A stretch of 46,243 bases of DNA from CAZMGB01 sp964565775 (GCA_964565775.1 CAZMGB010000024.1:1-46243); one strand, 5' to 3'. Shown: positions 6,116 through 15,000, counted from the stretch's first letter. Program-made: numbers and translations. The notes: a model not told the origin generated them from the letters alone.

Positions 6116-6865
6116 GTGGAATTGACGGGACGAAAGGCGCTGGTCACCGGTGCCAGCCGAGGCATCGGTAGGGCAACGGCTCTACTCCTGGCAGAGAAGG
6201 GAGCGGATGTTGCGGTCAACTACACCGAGAATGAGGAGTCGGCCAGGGAGGTAGCTGAGCGAATTCGCACGCTCGGCCGCGAAGCCCTGGTGCTGCGTGC
6301 CGATGTGGGTGATCGTGACCAGGTGGAGGCCATGTTCAGCGCTATCCAGGAACAATGGGGTGGGCTGGATGTGCTCGTCAACAACGCCGGTGGCCGCTAC
6401 GACGGCACGCTACTGGAGACTGACGAGTCGGCCTGGCATCAGGTGCTGGCGGTTCACCTTCTTGGCACGGTCAGGTGCTCGCGCCTGGCCCTGCCAGCGA
6501 TGATCGAGAACAGAGAAGGCGTGATAGTGAACGTGGCTTCGGTGGCTGGACTGCGAGGGGTGAGGAATATGGCGACCTATGCCACGGTCAAAGCAGCGGT
6601 GGTGCACCTGACCCGCTGCCTGGCCGTAGAGGTAAGCGACGACAACGTGCGGGTCAACTGCGTCGCACCAGGGATTACCGACACAGATTTCCACAGCGTC
6701 ACGCCGCCTGAGTTCATCAAGCGCTCCGTCGAGAACCGCATTCTCCTCCATCGAATAGCGAAACCTGAAGAGGTCGCTCAGGCAATCGTCTTCCTGGTGC
6801 AGCACGACTACATCACCGGGGAGGTTCTGCCGATCGACGGCGGGCTGACCATGCGAATAGCCTGA
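6116..6865 (+). CDS. SDR-family NAD(P)-dependent oxidoreductase
   Basis: About 249 residues from GTG 6116, chosen because GGAGG lies eight bases upstream; GTG 6107 is an alternative. Classical short-chain dehydrogenase features are present: nucleotide-binding TGASRGIG (11-18), NNAGG, the catalytic Ser in NVASVAG, and Y-x-x-x-K in YATVKAAVVHL. The C-terminal PIDGGLTMRI is typical of FabG-like enzymes. Substrate is unknown; FabG-like SDRs outside fatty-acid loci often oxidise sugars or hydroxy acids. The neighbouring carbohydrate genes favour that role. Confidence 0.9.
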   Translation: MELTGRKALVTGASRGIGRATALLLAEKGADVAVNYTENEESAREVAERIRTLGREALVLRADVGDRDQVEAMFSAIQEQWGGLDVLVNNAGGRYDGTLLETDESAWHQVLAVHLLGTVRCSRLALPAMIENREGVIVNVASVAGLRGVRNMATYATVKAAVVHLTRCLAVEVSDDNVRVNCVAPGITDTDFHSVTPPEFIKRSVENRILLHRIAKPEEVAQAIVFLVQHDYITGEVLPIDGGLTMRIA

Positions 6866-6953
6866 AAAGCACTCGTTCGCAGGACAGTCCACCCTCGACG
6901 GCTTCGGCGGCTCTGCCTGTCGTGAGGACCACGGGTCCGCGAAGGACTCTATC

Positions 6954-7760
6954 ATGACGCTTCCGCAGGTTCGCATCGGTTCCCTGAGCGTGAGCCGCCT
7001 TGTAGTGGGCGGCAACCCGTTCAGCGGCAATTCACATCGGGGCCCCCAGGCCGATCTCGAGATGCGCCACTACTACACGAGTGAGCGCATCAAGGCGACG
7101 CTGCGGGAGGCGGAATCGCTTGGCATCAACACGCTCGTGGCCAGGGCGGATGCCCACATCTCCCGGATGTTGCTCGAGTACTGGGACGAGGGCGGCACGA
7201 TCCAGTGGATCGCACAGACCTGCCCGGAGCTAGGGTCCAGCGTGTTGAGCGCCCTCGCCGCCGTCGTAAATGGAGCGAAGGCGTGCTTCATCCACGGCGG
7301 CGTGATGGACAACCTCGTGGGGCGGGGGCAGGTCGACGAGGCGTTGGGGGCCATCGACACGATCAAGCGGGCCGGGCTGCCTGCCGGGGTTGCCGGCCAC
7401 GACCCGGCGGTCCACAGGTGGTCGGAGGCGAATCTCGACGTCGACTTCTACATGTGCTGCTACTACAACAGCTTCAGCCGCGACCACAACCCTGCCTATT
7501 CCGCCCACGCCGACGAGCGGTACCGCGAGGGTGATCGGCGCGCCATGGCGGAGACCATCCAGACACTGAGCCGCCCCGCTATCCACTACAAGATCATGGC
7601 AGCGGGGCGCAATGATCCGCGGGAGGCCTTCTCCTACGCGGCCCAGGTTCTCCGGCCCGGAGATGCCATCTGCGTCGGCGTCTACCCCGCGCACAAGCCC
7701 GACATGCTCGCCGAGAACGTCCGGCTCTTTGAGGAGTGTGTCGCGTCGGCGACAGCCTAG
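6954..7760 (+). CDS. TIM-barrel protein, aldo/keto-reductase-like start, unknown function
   Basis: 268 residues. The opening VRIGSLSVSRLVVGGNPFSG resembles the first strand of aldo/keto reductases, and alternating strand-helix phrases (INTLVARADAH, IQWIAQTCPE, GAKACFIHGGV, LPAGVAGHDP, PAIHYKIMAAGR, AICVGVYPAHKP) suggest a TIM barrel. The Asp-Tyr-Lys-His tetrad of the reductases is not evident. Conserved-looking His (FIHGG, GHDP, HYK) could bind a metal or substrate. It follows the SDR gene by 88 bases on the same strand and is convergent with the lyase-like gene. I give no function. Confidence 0.6.
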   Translation: MTLPQVRIGSLSVSRLVVGGNPFSGNSHRGPQADLEMRHYYTSERIKATLREAESLGINTLVARADAHISRMLLEYWDEGGTIQWIAQTCPELGSSVLSALAAVVNGAKACFIHGGVMDNLVGRGQVDEALGAIDTIKRAGLPAGVAGHDPAVHRWSEANLDVDFYMCCYYNSFSRDHNPAYSAHADERYREGDRRAMAETIQTLSRPAIHYKIMAAGRNDPREAFSYAAQVLRPGDAICVGVYPAHKPDMLAENVRLFEECVASATA

Positions 7761-7780
7761 CACCTCCCGATGTCCCCTCT

Positions 7781-9991
7781 CTAAAGCGCCAGCTCTCGAG
7801 CACCCTCAGCCGCCGAACGCAGACGGGCCGTGACGTCGCGCCCGTTGAGAAGCAAACGCATCTCCGGCCGGGTCCACAGGCGAAGGGAGGCGGCCGGCGG
7901 AGAGGCCTCCAACTCGACACGCCCCTCCTTCTCCCGCCAGACGACTCTTCCGACGATGAAGGCGTCCGCCTCCAGCGCGCCCGTCGGTACTTCCAGGCGG
8001 AGTGGCACTGGCTTCTCGCCGACGACAGCCGCGGCCCAGGTGCGGCGGACTCGGTCGCCGACGAGCCAGGCGGGGGAGCCGGCAGGCCTCAGCACCGCTC
8101 CGGCGGCGGCCAGGCGCTGGGCGCCACCCTGGACGATGCCGGGCGCCTCGAACTTCGGCGGGCGGTACCGCTTGCCGTTGATGCGGCGCCCAAGCACCCG
8201 CAGGTCGCGCAGATCATAGCGGAGGCCCAGCGCCTGGCCGCCGCTCTCGTACTCGATCTCCCGCACTCCCTCTGCGGACACCGAATCGACCACTCGGGCA
8301 CCGGCCAGATGCTCGCAGAAGGCGGCCGCCGACGGGTATTCGCCCCGCGACGCCACTTCCAGCACCAACCCGTTGCGCACGTTGCCCCTAAAGAACGGTC
8401 CGGACAGCGTGCGGTACTCCCAGAAGTTCTTGCTCGGGCCACTGTAGTTATGGATGGAGAGGGCCAACTCGCCGCCCCGCTCGTCGATTACAATGGGCGC
8501 CTCCTGGCCCATGTTCGTCGGCTCCAGCGGGATGAGACCGATGTACACGCTCCCCACGGCCACCGCCACCGGCTCCAGCGGTCGCACCGGCTGGGGCAGC
8601 GACGAGACCGGCCGGCCGCCCACCAGGATCTGCGTCCCCTCGTCCTTGCCGATGAGCAGGACGTCCAGTCGCAGCGTATGAACGGCGGTCGCGATGCCCA
8701 GCGGCGTCAGCCCGTAGGCAATGATGGCCGCATTGCGATGCTGGAAGCACCGGGGCGCGCCCAGGTCCCAGAGCTCGCCCTTTGTGTGACCCTTCTCGTC
8801 TGCCATATGGCCGATCTCGTAGTCGTTTATCGCATAGCGGCTGTAGAGGACGCCGTAGCCCGGCGCTTCCTTCTTGCGGTAGAAGAGGGTGGCGGCGTTG
8901 AACTGGGGCCAGGGCTCGGGGGGCTCGCCGACTTCATAGGAGCGAGAGGCGGTGCCCAGGGCGTAGTCCGGCGTGAGGTAGGAGACCATGTCGGCGCCGA
9001 CGGCTGCGTCGGCCGTCTCCCGCACGCGCCACTCGTCCGGCTTCTCGTCGAACAGGGCGCGCACGTAGTCCGGCAAATGATATCGGCTGAGGGCCACGCC
9101 GGCATGCCCCTCCTCCCCCTGCCACGGGTAGTAGGGCGTCGAGCGCCGCAGGTTTGGGTAGCCCAGCTCTTTGTAGAGAATGACCTTCAGGAAGCCCCCT
9201 GCGCCCACCGTATCGTGGCGATAGGCCCGACAGTGCGGCCCGGCGAGCTGGCCGGTGGGGCGGTGAAAGCGACAGGCCGCGTGCAGCCACAGTCGTTCCT
9301 CCATCAGCAGGGCCTTCAGGGAGACGTCCGGGTCGTCAGCATGCTCGGCCAGGCTGGCGAGGGCGTTCAGGTCGACGCCGAGGTACGTCGGGCTGTTGTA
9401 CTCGTGGGGGCCGCCGGAGCGGCTGGTGAAGGCGATCCAGGCGTCGAGCTTGCGACGGCCTCGCTCTAGGTGATGGGCGTCCCCCAGGATCCGGCCGCAG
9501 ACGATGCTGTTGTGGATGTCGAGGAGGCAGATGTTGGTGTAAGAGAGATGAACGTCCAGGCGCTCGATCTCCTGAAGGCCCAGGCGCATGGCGTCCGACA
9601 CCCGCGCCCGCAGCGGCGACGAAAGGCGGTCCCCGAAGCCGAGCACGACCTGAGATAGCGCCTCCAGCATGAACTCGACGGCGTTGAGGTCGGCGACGAC
9701 CTTGTCCTCCAGGTACCAGCGGAAGTTGCCGAAGTGGGCGTTGTCGGGGCGTGTCTCCTGCATCGACAGCACCCTGTCGATGACCTTCTCGGCGAGAGCC
9801 ACGTTGTCGGCTCCGCCCTCGCGCAGGAGGCAGGTGGCGTAGGCCAGGCTGCCGCGCGGGTCGTGGCGGAGCCCGAAGCCGCTGTCGATGCGGACCATCG
9901 CTTCGCCCGTGTCGAAGCTCTCCCTCACCTCTCGATAGCCGTCGGCGTACAGCTCCTGCGAGCGCTTGTCGAGGGTCTCGTTCTGCGTCAT
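7781..9991 (-). CDS. Heparinase II/III or alginate-lyase-like protein
   Basis: 736 residues. The first half is helical with (alpha/alpha)-toroid character, including FGNFRWYLEDKVVADLNAVEFM, LSYTNICLLDIHNS, SGGPHEYNSPTYLGVDLNAL and GPHCRAYRHD. The Tyr/His/Asn/Arg groups in GPHEYNSPTY and PHCRAYRHD resemble polysaccharide-lyase active sites. The second half is beta-rich, like the C-terminal sandwich of these lyases. No signal peptide is visible, which suggests intracellular action on oligosaccharides. It overlaps the Old Yellow Enzyme gene by 4 bases (ATGA), so the two are translationally coupled. Family assignment is by pattern only. Confidence 0.55.
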   Translation of the reverse strand: MTQNETLDKRSQELYADGYREVRESFDTGEAMVRIDSGFGLRHDPRGSLAYATCLLREGGADNVALAEKVIDRVLSMQETRPDNAHFGNFRWYLEDKVVADLNAVEFMLEALSQVVLGFGDRLSSPLRARVSDAMRLGLQEIERLDVHLSYTNICLLDIHNSIVCGRILGDAHHLERGRRKLDAWIAFTSRSGGPHEYNSPTYLGVDLNALASLAEHADDPDVSLKALLMEERLWLHAACRFHRPTGQLAGPHCRAYRHDTVGAGGFLKVILYKELGYPNLRRSTPYYPWQGEEGHAGVALSRYHLPDYVRALFDEKPDEWRVRETADAAVGADMVSYLTPDYALGTASRSYEVGEPPEPWPQFNAATLFYRKKEAPGYGVLYSRYAINDYEIGHMADEKGHTKGELWDLGAPRCFQHRNAAIIAYGLTPLGIATAVHTLRLDVLLIGKDEGTQILVGGRPVSSLPQPVRPLEPVAVAVGSVYIGLIPLEPTNMGQEAPIVIDERGGELALSIHNYSGPSKNFWEYRTLSGPFFRGNVRNGLVLEVASRGEYPSAAAFCEHLAGARVVDSVSAEGVREIEYESGGQALGLRYDLRDLRVLGRRINGKRYRPPKFEAPGIVQGGAQRLAAAGAVLRPAGSPAWLVGDRVRRTWAAAVVGEKPVPLRLEVPTGALEADAFIVGRVVWREKEGRVELEASPPAASLRLWTRPEMRLLLNGRDVTARLRSAAEGARELAL

Positions 9992-11400
9992 CGATCACGT
10001 CTCCTCGGGGCGCGAGGGTAAGCTTGGCGGAAGTAGGGCACGTAGAGCGGGTCTCGGGGGACGCAGCCCACGGGGAACTGCCCCAGCTCGTTGCTCCTGG
10101 CGCGCATGAGGCCGGTGCAGTGGCTTGTTCCCAGGCACGTCTTGTTCGGCCTCATCCGGCCGCTCTCGATCACGTCGGCGGCGAACTCAGGGTAGGCGAT
10201 GGCGCCCCGGCCCAGCCCGACGAGCGAGATGCGGCCCGTCCGCACGCTGGCCTCGCCCGCGTTCAGCGCGAAGTGCCGCAGCCAGCTATAGCCCGTCCCC
10301 ACCATGGCCACGTCCGGGTGGGCCCGCTGCATCGTCGCCGCCGCCACGACCTGCCGCTCGACGCCCCGCAGCGGGTGCTCCGGCGATGGATAGCCGTCGA
10401 CCGGAGGCCGCTCGAAGGGGCGCCCAATGTGGGGGTTGAAGTAGGGACTACCCATGCTCAGGTTCACGAGATGCACGCCCTCCTGCTTCAGCAGGCCAAC
10501 AAGGCGAATGGGCTCGGAGAAGTCCGGGCGGGAGGGGTCGGAGGCGTCCACTCCCCACGCTTCTTCGTACGGCAGGGGCGGCGCGCCGTTGGGCTGGAAA
10601 GGGAAGCCGTCGTAGACGTTCAGGCGGGTGGCGACCATGAACTCGCGGCCCCGGCGGGCGCTGACCTCTCGCACGATGTCCAGCACCAGCCGGCAGCGAT
10701 TCTCGAAGGGGCCTCCGTAGCGTCCGGGTCGGTCCCTCGCTGCCAGAAGCTCGTTCAGGAGGTACGTGTGGCACTGCTTGATGTCGACGAAATCGAAGCC
10801 GATGCCCGCCGCCAGGACCGCCACCTCCACGAACCGTTCTCCTATCGTCTCCAGCTCATCGTCCGACAGGAGCGGGTAGTCCGGCGGCAGACGCTCCCCG
10901 CGCGCCCGGTCGAGCCAGGTGACGGCATCGACGCTCGGCGCGTGATGGACGACCAGCGGCCTCAGACGGCTCCAGCGCCCGGAGTGGGTGAGCTGTAGCC
11001 CCACGAGCAGATCGTCGTCCCGGCCGAAACGGCGCTTGTGGGCCTCGCGCGTCTCCGCCAGGAGGCGGCGGAACTCCGGCGCCGTCGCCTCATCGAGGAG
11101 GAGCTGTCGGGGGTTGGCGCGTCCCTCTCGCGAGACGGCCGTCGCCTCCCCCCATATGAGCTTGGCGCCGCCCTCGCCGAAACGACGCCAGCGGCGAAAG
11201 GTGAGCTCGCCGGGACGGCCGTCCGGCGTGCCGTCGCAGCCCTCCATGGGATGGACGGCCATACGGTTGCCGACCGCCCTCCCGCCGATGGTAATGGGCT
11301 GGGTCAGCAGGTCGATCTCGTCGTCGCAGGCGAGGTCGACACCGCGCTCGCTGATAGCGGCCCGCAGGTCATCGAGGGACCGATAGGTGAAGTAGGCCAC
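9988..11400 (-). CDS. Old Yellow Enzyme-family FMN oxidoreductase
   Basis: 470 residues. The FMN-binding TIM barrel is clear: LTQPITIGGRAVGNRMAVHPMEG at the start, then a variant of the family's barrel motif (FDFVDIKQCHTYLLNELLA, where relatives have 'HGAHGYL'), then GRYGGPFENR. A C-terminal C422-x2-T425-x2-C428...C446 recalls the iron-sulfur motif of 2,4-dienoyl-CoA-reductase-type members, with one Cys replaced by Thr. The further flavoprotein domain of large family members is absent. Likely role: NAD(P)H-dependent reduction of an unsaturated sugar acid or enone made in this cluster. It follows the cupin gene by 12 bases. Confidence 0.85.
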   Translation of the reverse strand: MAYFTYRSLDDLRAAISERGVDLACDDEIDLLTQPITIGGRAVGNRMAVHPMEGCDGTPDGRPGELTFRRWRRFGEGGAKLIWGEATAVSREGRANPRQLLLDEATAPEFRRLLAETREAHKRRFGRDDDLLVGLQLTHSGRWSRLRPLVVHHAPSVDAVTWLDRARGERLPPDYPLLSDDELETIGERFVEVAVLAAGIGFDFVDIKQCHTYLLNELLAARDRPGRYGGPFENRCRLVLDIVREVSARRGREFMVATRLNVYDGFPFQPNGAPPLPYEEAWGVDASDPSRPDFSEPIRLVGLLKQEGVHLVNLSMGSPYFNPHIGRPFERPPVDGYPSPEHPLRGVERQVVAAATMQRAHPDVAMVGTGYSWLRHFALNAGEASVRTGRISLVGLGRGAIAYPEFAADVIESGRMRPNKTCLGTSHCTGLMRARSNELGQFPVGCVPRDPLYVPYFRQAYPRAPRRRDR

Positions 11401-11412
11401 CGAAGACCGTCG

Positions 11413-11766
11413 CTACTCGAAGAAGATATCCGTCGCTTCGCCGGCGGGCACACCGGCGATGAGGACGTTCATGTTCCCTTCGGATGTGTGCCAGACGCCG
11501 GGCCGGATGAGCACCATATCGCCCTGCTCAATCGGGTGGGTCTCGCCGTCCAGGGTGATGCTGCCGCTGCCCGAAAGGACGTAGTAGAGCTCGGTCATCT
11601 GCCGGTGATAGTGGTAGCGGGAGTTATCGATCCTGAGGTGCGAGACGTTGACGGCGGGAGTGTCGGCGGCAGTGATGATGGTGCGCCGGAAGCCGCAGAC
11701 GCCGCGCTCCTCCGGCACCTCCGACAGCCTTCGGATCAGGAACTTCTCGGTCGTTATCTCTGTCAT
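11413..11766 (-). CDS. Cupin-domain protein
   Basis: 117 residues from the ATG at 11766. The single cupin barrel has the metal motif H-x-H...E (YHYHRQMTELYYVLSG) and the second motif GDMVLIRPGVWH. Small cupins of this kind include sugar isomerases, 4-deoxy-sugar ketol-isomerases and sensors. It overlaps the preceding Gfo/Idh/MocA gene by 4 bases, so it belongs to the same transcript. Longer in-frame starts upstream run into the neighbour and lack cupin features. Isomerisation of a sugar or sugar acid is inferred from context. Confidence 0.85.
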   Translation of the reverse strand: MTEITTEKFLIRRLSEVPEERGVCGFRRTIITAADTPAVNVSHLRIDNSRYHYHRQMTELYYVLSGSGSITLDGETHPIEQGDMVLIRPGVWHTSEGNMNVLIAGVPAGEATDIFFE

Positions 11767-12884
11767 GCCGTCCCTCCTCTGCCTCTGGCGGTGCCGGGCA
11801 GGGCCATGCCCTCCGGCGGAATGGAAGAGTAGAAAGGATCCGTCTTCTCGATCGGCAGGGTGACCCGCTCGCCCGTCATCGCCGAGCGGTAGAGAGCCGT
11901 CACCAGCTCCAGGGAGCGGCGACACTCGCCGGCCGTGACCAACGGCTCCCGGCCGTCCTCCACAGCGCCCACGAATTCTTCCACCATCCCGAACTCCACA
12001 TACGGCGGACCCGATGGCACCAGCTCCGCCGCCTCCTTCTCCACAGTCTCCAGATACGACGCCTCGGCGGCCGACAGGCGGAACGGCTCCTTCGTGGACT
12101 GGTAGGCGTCCTCCGAGGAGACGGCGTAAAGCTCCGTCCCGTATATCTCCAGGCGGCTGCGGTTGTCCTGGCAGTTGACGGTCGACAGGATCTGGCCCAG
12201 GGCGCCGCCTCGAAAGCGTACGACCGCAATGGAGGTGTCGTCTACCTCTATGTCCATCTTCAGCGTATCGGCCTCAGCGTAGACGTGCTCGGGCTCGCCC
12301 ATGAGCCAGAGGAGCATGTCGATGCCGTGGATACCGTGGCTCACGCTGGTGCCGCCGCACTCCTGCGCCCACGAGCCCCGCCACGGCACGTCATAGTAAG
12401 AGGGCGTCCGCATCCAGAGGGTCTGCGTCAGGCCGAAGAGCAGACGGCCGAATCGCCCGCGCTCGATCAACGCCTTCACCTGCCGCGCCCCCCGGCCGAG
12501 GCGGTACTGGAACACGCCGCAGAAGATGCGGCCGGAGCCCTTCTGGGCCGAGTCGATGCGGTCGAGCGCGGCCAGGTTCGGGGCCACCGGCTTCTCGCAG
12601 AGGACGTGCTTGCCGGCCGCCATCGCCTCGATGCTCTGCTCGACGTGGAGGAAGGGCGGCGTGCAGATGCTCACCGCCTGAACGTCGGGATTCGCCAGGA
12701 GGGCCTGGTAGTCCTTGTAGACGGCCGGAATCTCGAAGTGGTCGGCGAGAAAGCGCGCTCGTCCCTCGTCGATGTCCGCCACCGCCACCATGCGCGCCCG
12801 GTCGGCCAGCGCCCGATAGGACGCAGCGTGGAGGATCGAGATCTCGCCCGCCCCGATGATCCCGACGCCGAAAGGATCGGCCAT
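11763..12884 (-). CDS. Gfo/Idh/MocA-family sugar oxidoreductase (1)
   Basis: 373 residues. A Rossmann start GVGIIGAGEISILHAASYRAL, followed by AVADIDEGRARFLADHF and the family motif CEKPVAPN, mark NAD(P)-dependent sugar or inositol-type dehydrogenases. The C-terminal alpha/beta domain includes VSHGIHGIDMLLWLMGE, where His and Asp are the usual catalytic or substrate-binding residues. It lies 6 bases after the DapA-family gene and overlaps the cupin gene, in the middle of the catabolic run. Substrate not determinable from sequence. Confidence 0.92.
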   Translation of the reverse strand: MADPFGVGIIGAGEISILHAASYRALADRARMVAVADIDEGRARFLADHFEIPAVYKDYQALLANPDVQAVSICTPPFLHVEQSIEAMAAGKHVLCEKPVAPNLAALDRIDSAQKGSGRIFCGVFQYRLGRGARQVKALIERGRFGRLLFGLTQTLWMRTPSYYDVPWRGSWAQECGGTSVSHGIHGIDMLLWLMGEPEHVYAEADTLKMDIEVDDTSIAVVRFRGGALGQILSTVNCQDNRSRLEIYGTELYAVSSEDAYQSTKEPFRLSAAEASYLETVEKEAAELVPSGPPYVEFGMVEEFVGAVEDGREPLVTAGECRRSLELVTALYRSAMTGERVTLPIEKTDPFYSSIPPEGMALPGTARGRGGTA

Positions 12885-12890
12885 GCTCCG

Positions 12891-13850
12891 CTACCTCCCG
12901 CTCACGGGGGCCGCCAGCTTGAGGCCCGACAGAGCATCCGCCACGGCCCGCCGCTCGCCTTCATCCAGGGGCAAGAGGGGCGGCCGGACGACGGCGTTAG
13001 GAAGCACCCGCAGCAGACGGAGGGCCTCCTTCACTCGCGCCCGGTAGTTGCGGACGGGCCGAGCGAAGAGCGCCGCCGCCAGCGGCGTCACGACCGCCTC
13101 GTCGATGCGACGGGCGCCTGCCTCGTCGCCCGCCTTCACCCACTTGATCATCTCGACCTGCTCGGCGACGGCGACGGTGCCGAAGCCGATGAGCGCACCG
13201 TCGGCGCCGGACAGGAACGAGTCCAGGATGAAGTTGTCGTTGCCGGTGAGCAGGATGATACGACGTGGCGCCGCCGCCAGCAGTCGCGCCGTCTCGTCGA
13301 AGCGGGCGCGGTCGAAGGAGGCTTCCTTGATCGCCACCACCTGGTCGATCTCGAGCAGCCTCGCCAGGGTATCGGCTTCGAAGATGATGCCGCCGAGAGC
13401 AGGCTGGAGCTGGAACAGGACCAGGGGCAGCCCCGTGGCGCGGGCGATGGCGGCGTGGTACTCGTAGGGCAGCTCGGGGGGCAGCGCCTCGCCGGCGAAG
13501 GCAGGGATGGGGAAGACGACCAGCCCCGAGGCACCGGCGGAGGCCGCGTCCCGGGCCAGCTCGACCGCCTCAGCCGTGTAGCGGGCGGCGATGCCCGACA
13601 GCAGAGGCATCCGGCCCCCCACCTCGTCGGCGTAGACCTCCAGCACCCGACGACGCTCCTCACGGCTGAGGTGAGGCCCTTCGCCGGTGTCCATGTTGAC
13701 GGCCAGGGCCTTGACGCCCTCGAACGCCACCATCCAGCGCACATACGACCTCAGCGCCGGCAGATCCAAAGCGAAATCGCTTGTCAGCGGCGTGACAGTC
13801 GCCGGGATGAGCCCCTCCAGGTCCTGCTGCGTTAGGGCGGGCATGGACAT
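12891..13850 (-). CDS. DapA-family aldolase/lyase with Tyr-to-Phe change
   Basis: 319 residues from ATG 13850. The dihydrodipicolinate synthase/N-acetylneuraminate lyase fold is evident: LIPATVTPLTSDFALDLPAL, VNMDTGEGPHLSREER, and the Schiff-base lysine K175 in VVAIKEASFD. The usual 'YNxP' segment, whose Tyr relays protons in DapA, reads L145-F146-Q147-L148-Q149-P150, so the catalytic Tyr is Phe. That argues against a role in lysine synthesis and for a sugar-acid aldolase or dehydratase. It sits between two Gfo/Idh/MocA genes on one transcript. A longer upstream frame overlaps the neighbour and lacks family similarity. Confidence 0.85.
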   Translation of the reverse strand: MSMPALTQQDLEGLIPATVTPLTSDFALDLPALRSYVRWMVAFEGVKALAVNMDTGEGPHLSREERRRVLEVYADEVGGRMPLLSGIAARYTAEAVELARDAASAGASGLVVFPIPAFAGEALPPELPYEYHAAIARATGLPLVLFQLQPALGGIIFEADTLARLLEIDQVVAIKEASFDRARFDETARLLAAAPRRIILLTGNDNFILDSFLSGADGALIGFGTVAVAEQVEMIKWVKAGDEAGARRIDEAVVTPLAAALFARPVRNYRARVKEALRLLRVLPNAVVRPPLLPLDEGERRAVADALSGLKLAAPVSGR

Positions 13851-13860
13851 ACCTGCGTCG

Positions 13861-14871
13861 CTACCTGTGCGCGCCGATCCGCTCCGCCTGGGCCTGCATC
13901 TGGAGCACGGAACGGAGAACCTCGAACGTCTGGCGATGGGGCATCGTCCAGTTGACGCCCCCATTGATATCAGCCACGAGCTGCGGCGCCCAGGCAGTAT
14001 CGACGTCGCTCACGTCCACCTCCTCGGGGGCGCTGCTCCGCGTCGTCAGGAAGAGAGCCGGCTTCGGGTCCGGCGCGCCCATGCTGATGCTGCCACGGAT
14101 CTCCAGCATTCCCTCGCTGCCGAGGACGAACTGGCGGATGTCCCCGTGGACGGGGAGCGCATCCGGCGTAAGCCAGTCGACGCGTACGTAGCCCGCGGCG
14201 CCCTCTGTGCCCTCGAACCAGGCGTCACCGAAGTCCTCGAATGTCGGGTGCTGAGGAGTAGCGAAGTTGCCCACCCGAGAGCGAAACTGAGCGATCCGCT
14301 GGCCCGTCAGCCAGGCGAACAGCTCCACCTGGTGGATCGCGATGTCATTGAGGATGCCGCCGTAGAGAGCCGGGTCGAACATCCAGGCCGGACGGTGCTG
14401 AATGCCCAGCTTGTGGGGGCCGAGGCCGATGAAGTTGACGACGTTCCCGACGCGTCCCTCCTGGATCAGTTGCTTGGCCTTCAGCGGAAGGGGATTGCCG
14501 AGCCGTTCGCCGAAGTAGACGAAGAACAGCTTGCCGCTCTCCTCCACCGCGCGCTCGACAGCGTCCAGGTCCTCCAGGGTGGTGACCGGCGGCTTGTCGA
14601 CGAAGACGTGCTTGCCCGCCCCTAGCGCGGCGACCAGCCGCGAGCCGCGACGCCCGTTGACGTCGGCGCACAAGATGACGTCGGTGCCTGAGTCGCCCAG
14701 CAGGTCATCCTGGGGACGTTGGGGCACATCCGGGAACAGGCTTGCGAAACCCCTGGCGATGGGCGTGTCCTCGGGGGCGAAGCCGGCGCACTCGACGCCG
14801 GGCAGGTCCAGGAGGGCCTGCGTCATGCTGACGATGTGCACGTGGCTGAGCCCGATGACGGCAAAGCGCAT
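13861..14871 (-). CDS. Gfo/Idh/MocA-family sugar oxidoreductase (2)
   Basis: 336 residues beginning MRFAVIGLSHVHIVSMTQAL, a Rossmann strand with a variant glycine loop (GLSHVH rather than GxGxxG). VILCADVNGRRG and VFVDKPPVTT follow, the second being the family 'EKP'-type motif with Asp for Glu. The C-terminal domain has LNDIAIHQVELFAWLTGQ with the conserved His region. First gene of the minus-strand run 14871-7781. The altered glycine loop suggests the cofactor binds unusually, or that the protein has another role. Confidence 0.85.
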   Translation of the reverse strand: MRFAVIGLSHVHIVSMTQALLDLPGVECAGFAPEDTPIARGFASLFPDVPQRPQDDLLGDSGTDVILCADVNGRRGSRLVAALGAGKHVFVDKPPVTTLEDLDAVERAVEESGKLFFVYFGERLGNPLPLKAKQLIQEGRVGNVVNFIGLGPHKLGIQHRPAWMFDPALYGGILNDIAIHQVELFAWLTGQRIAQFRSRVGNFATPQHPTFEDFGDAWFEGTEGAAGYVRVDWLTPDALPVHGDIRQFVLGSEGMLEIRGSISMGAPDPKPALFLTTRSSAPEEVDVSDVDTAWAPQLVADINGGVNWTMPHRQTFEVLRSVLQMQAQAERIGAHR

Positions 14872-14994
14872 TTCACTATCACCTCGTAACGTCGGCCGCT
14901 TCTGACCCCGATGGTACCAGGCGTGGACGGAAGAGGCCAGTCAGGACACTACGCCGGCTCGATAGGCTGTAGTGCGCCAGCGGCCCGGCCTTGC

Positions 14995-15000
14995 TATAAT
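14995..15000 (+). promoter_or_regulatory. Extended -10 element upstream of the DRTGG gene
   Basis: TGC-TATAAT, an extended -10 sequence, 57 bases before the GTG start of the gene at 15057. No convincing -35 is seen. Confidence 0.5.

Noticed and set aside
7736..9469. A 577-codon plus-strand open frame opposite the lyase-like gene
   Set aside because: Composition is typical of an antisense shadow in high-G+C DNA, and the minus-strand frame has a continuous protein-like sequence with operon overlaps.
12285..13835. A 516-codon plus-strand open frame opposite the oxidoreductase and DapA-family genes
   Set aside because: It crosses two well-identified minus-strand genes and has no recognisable motif.
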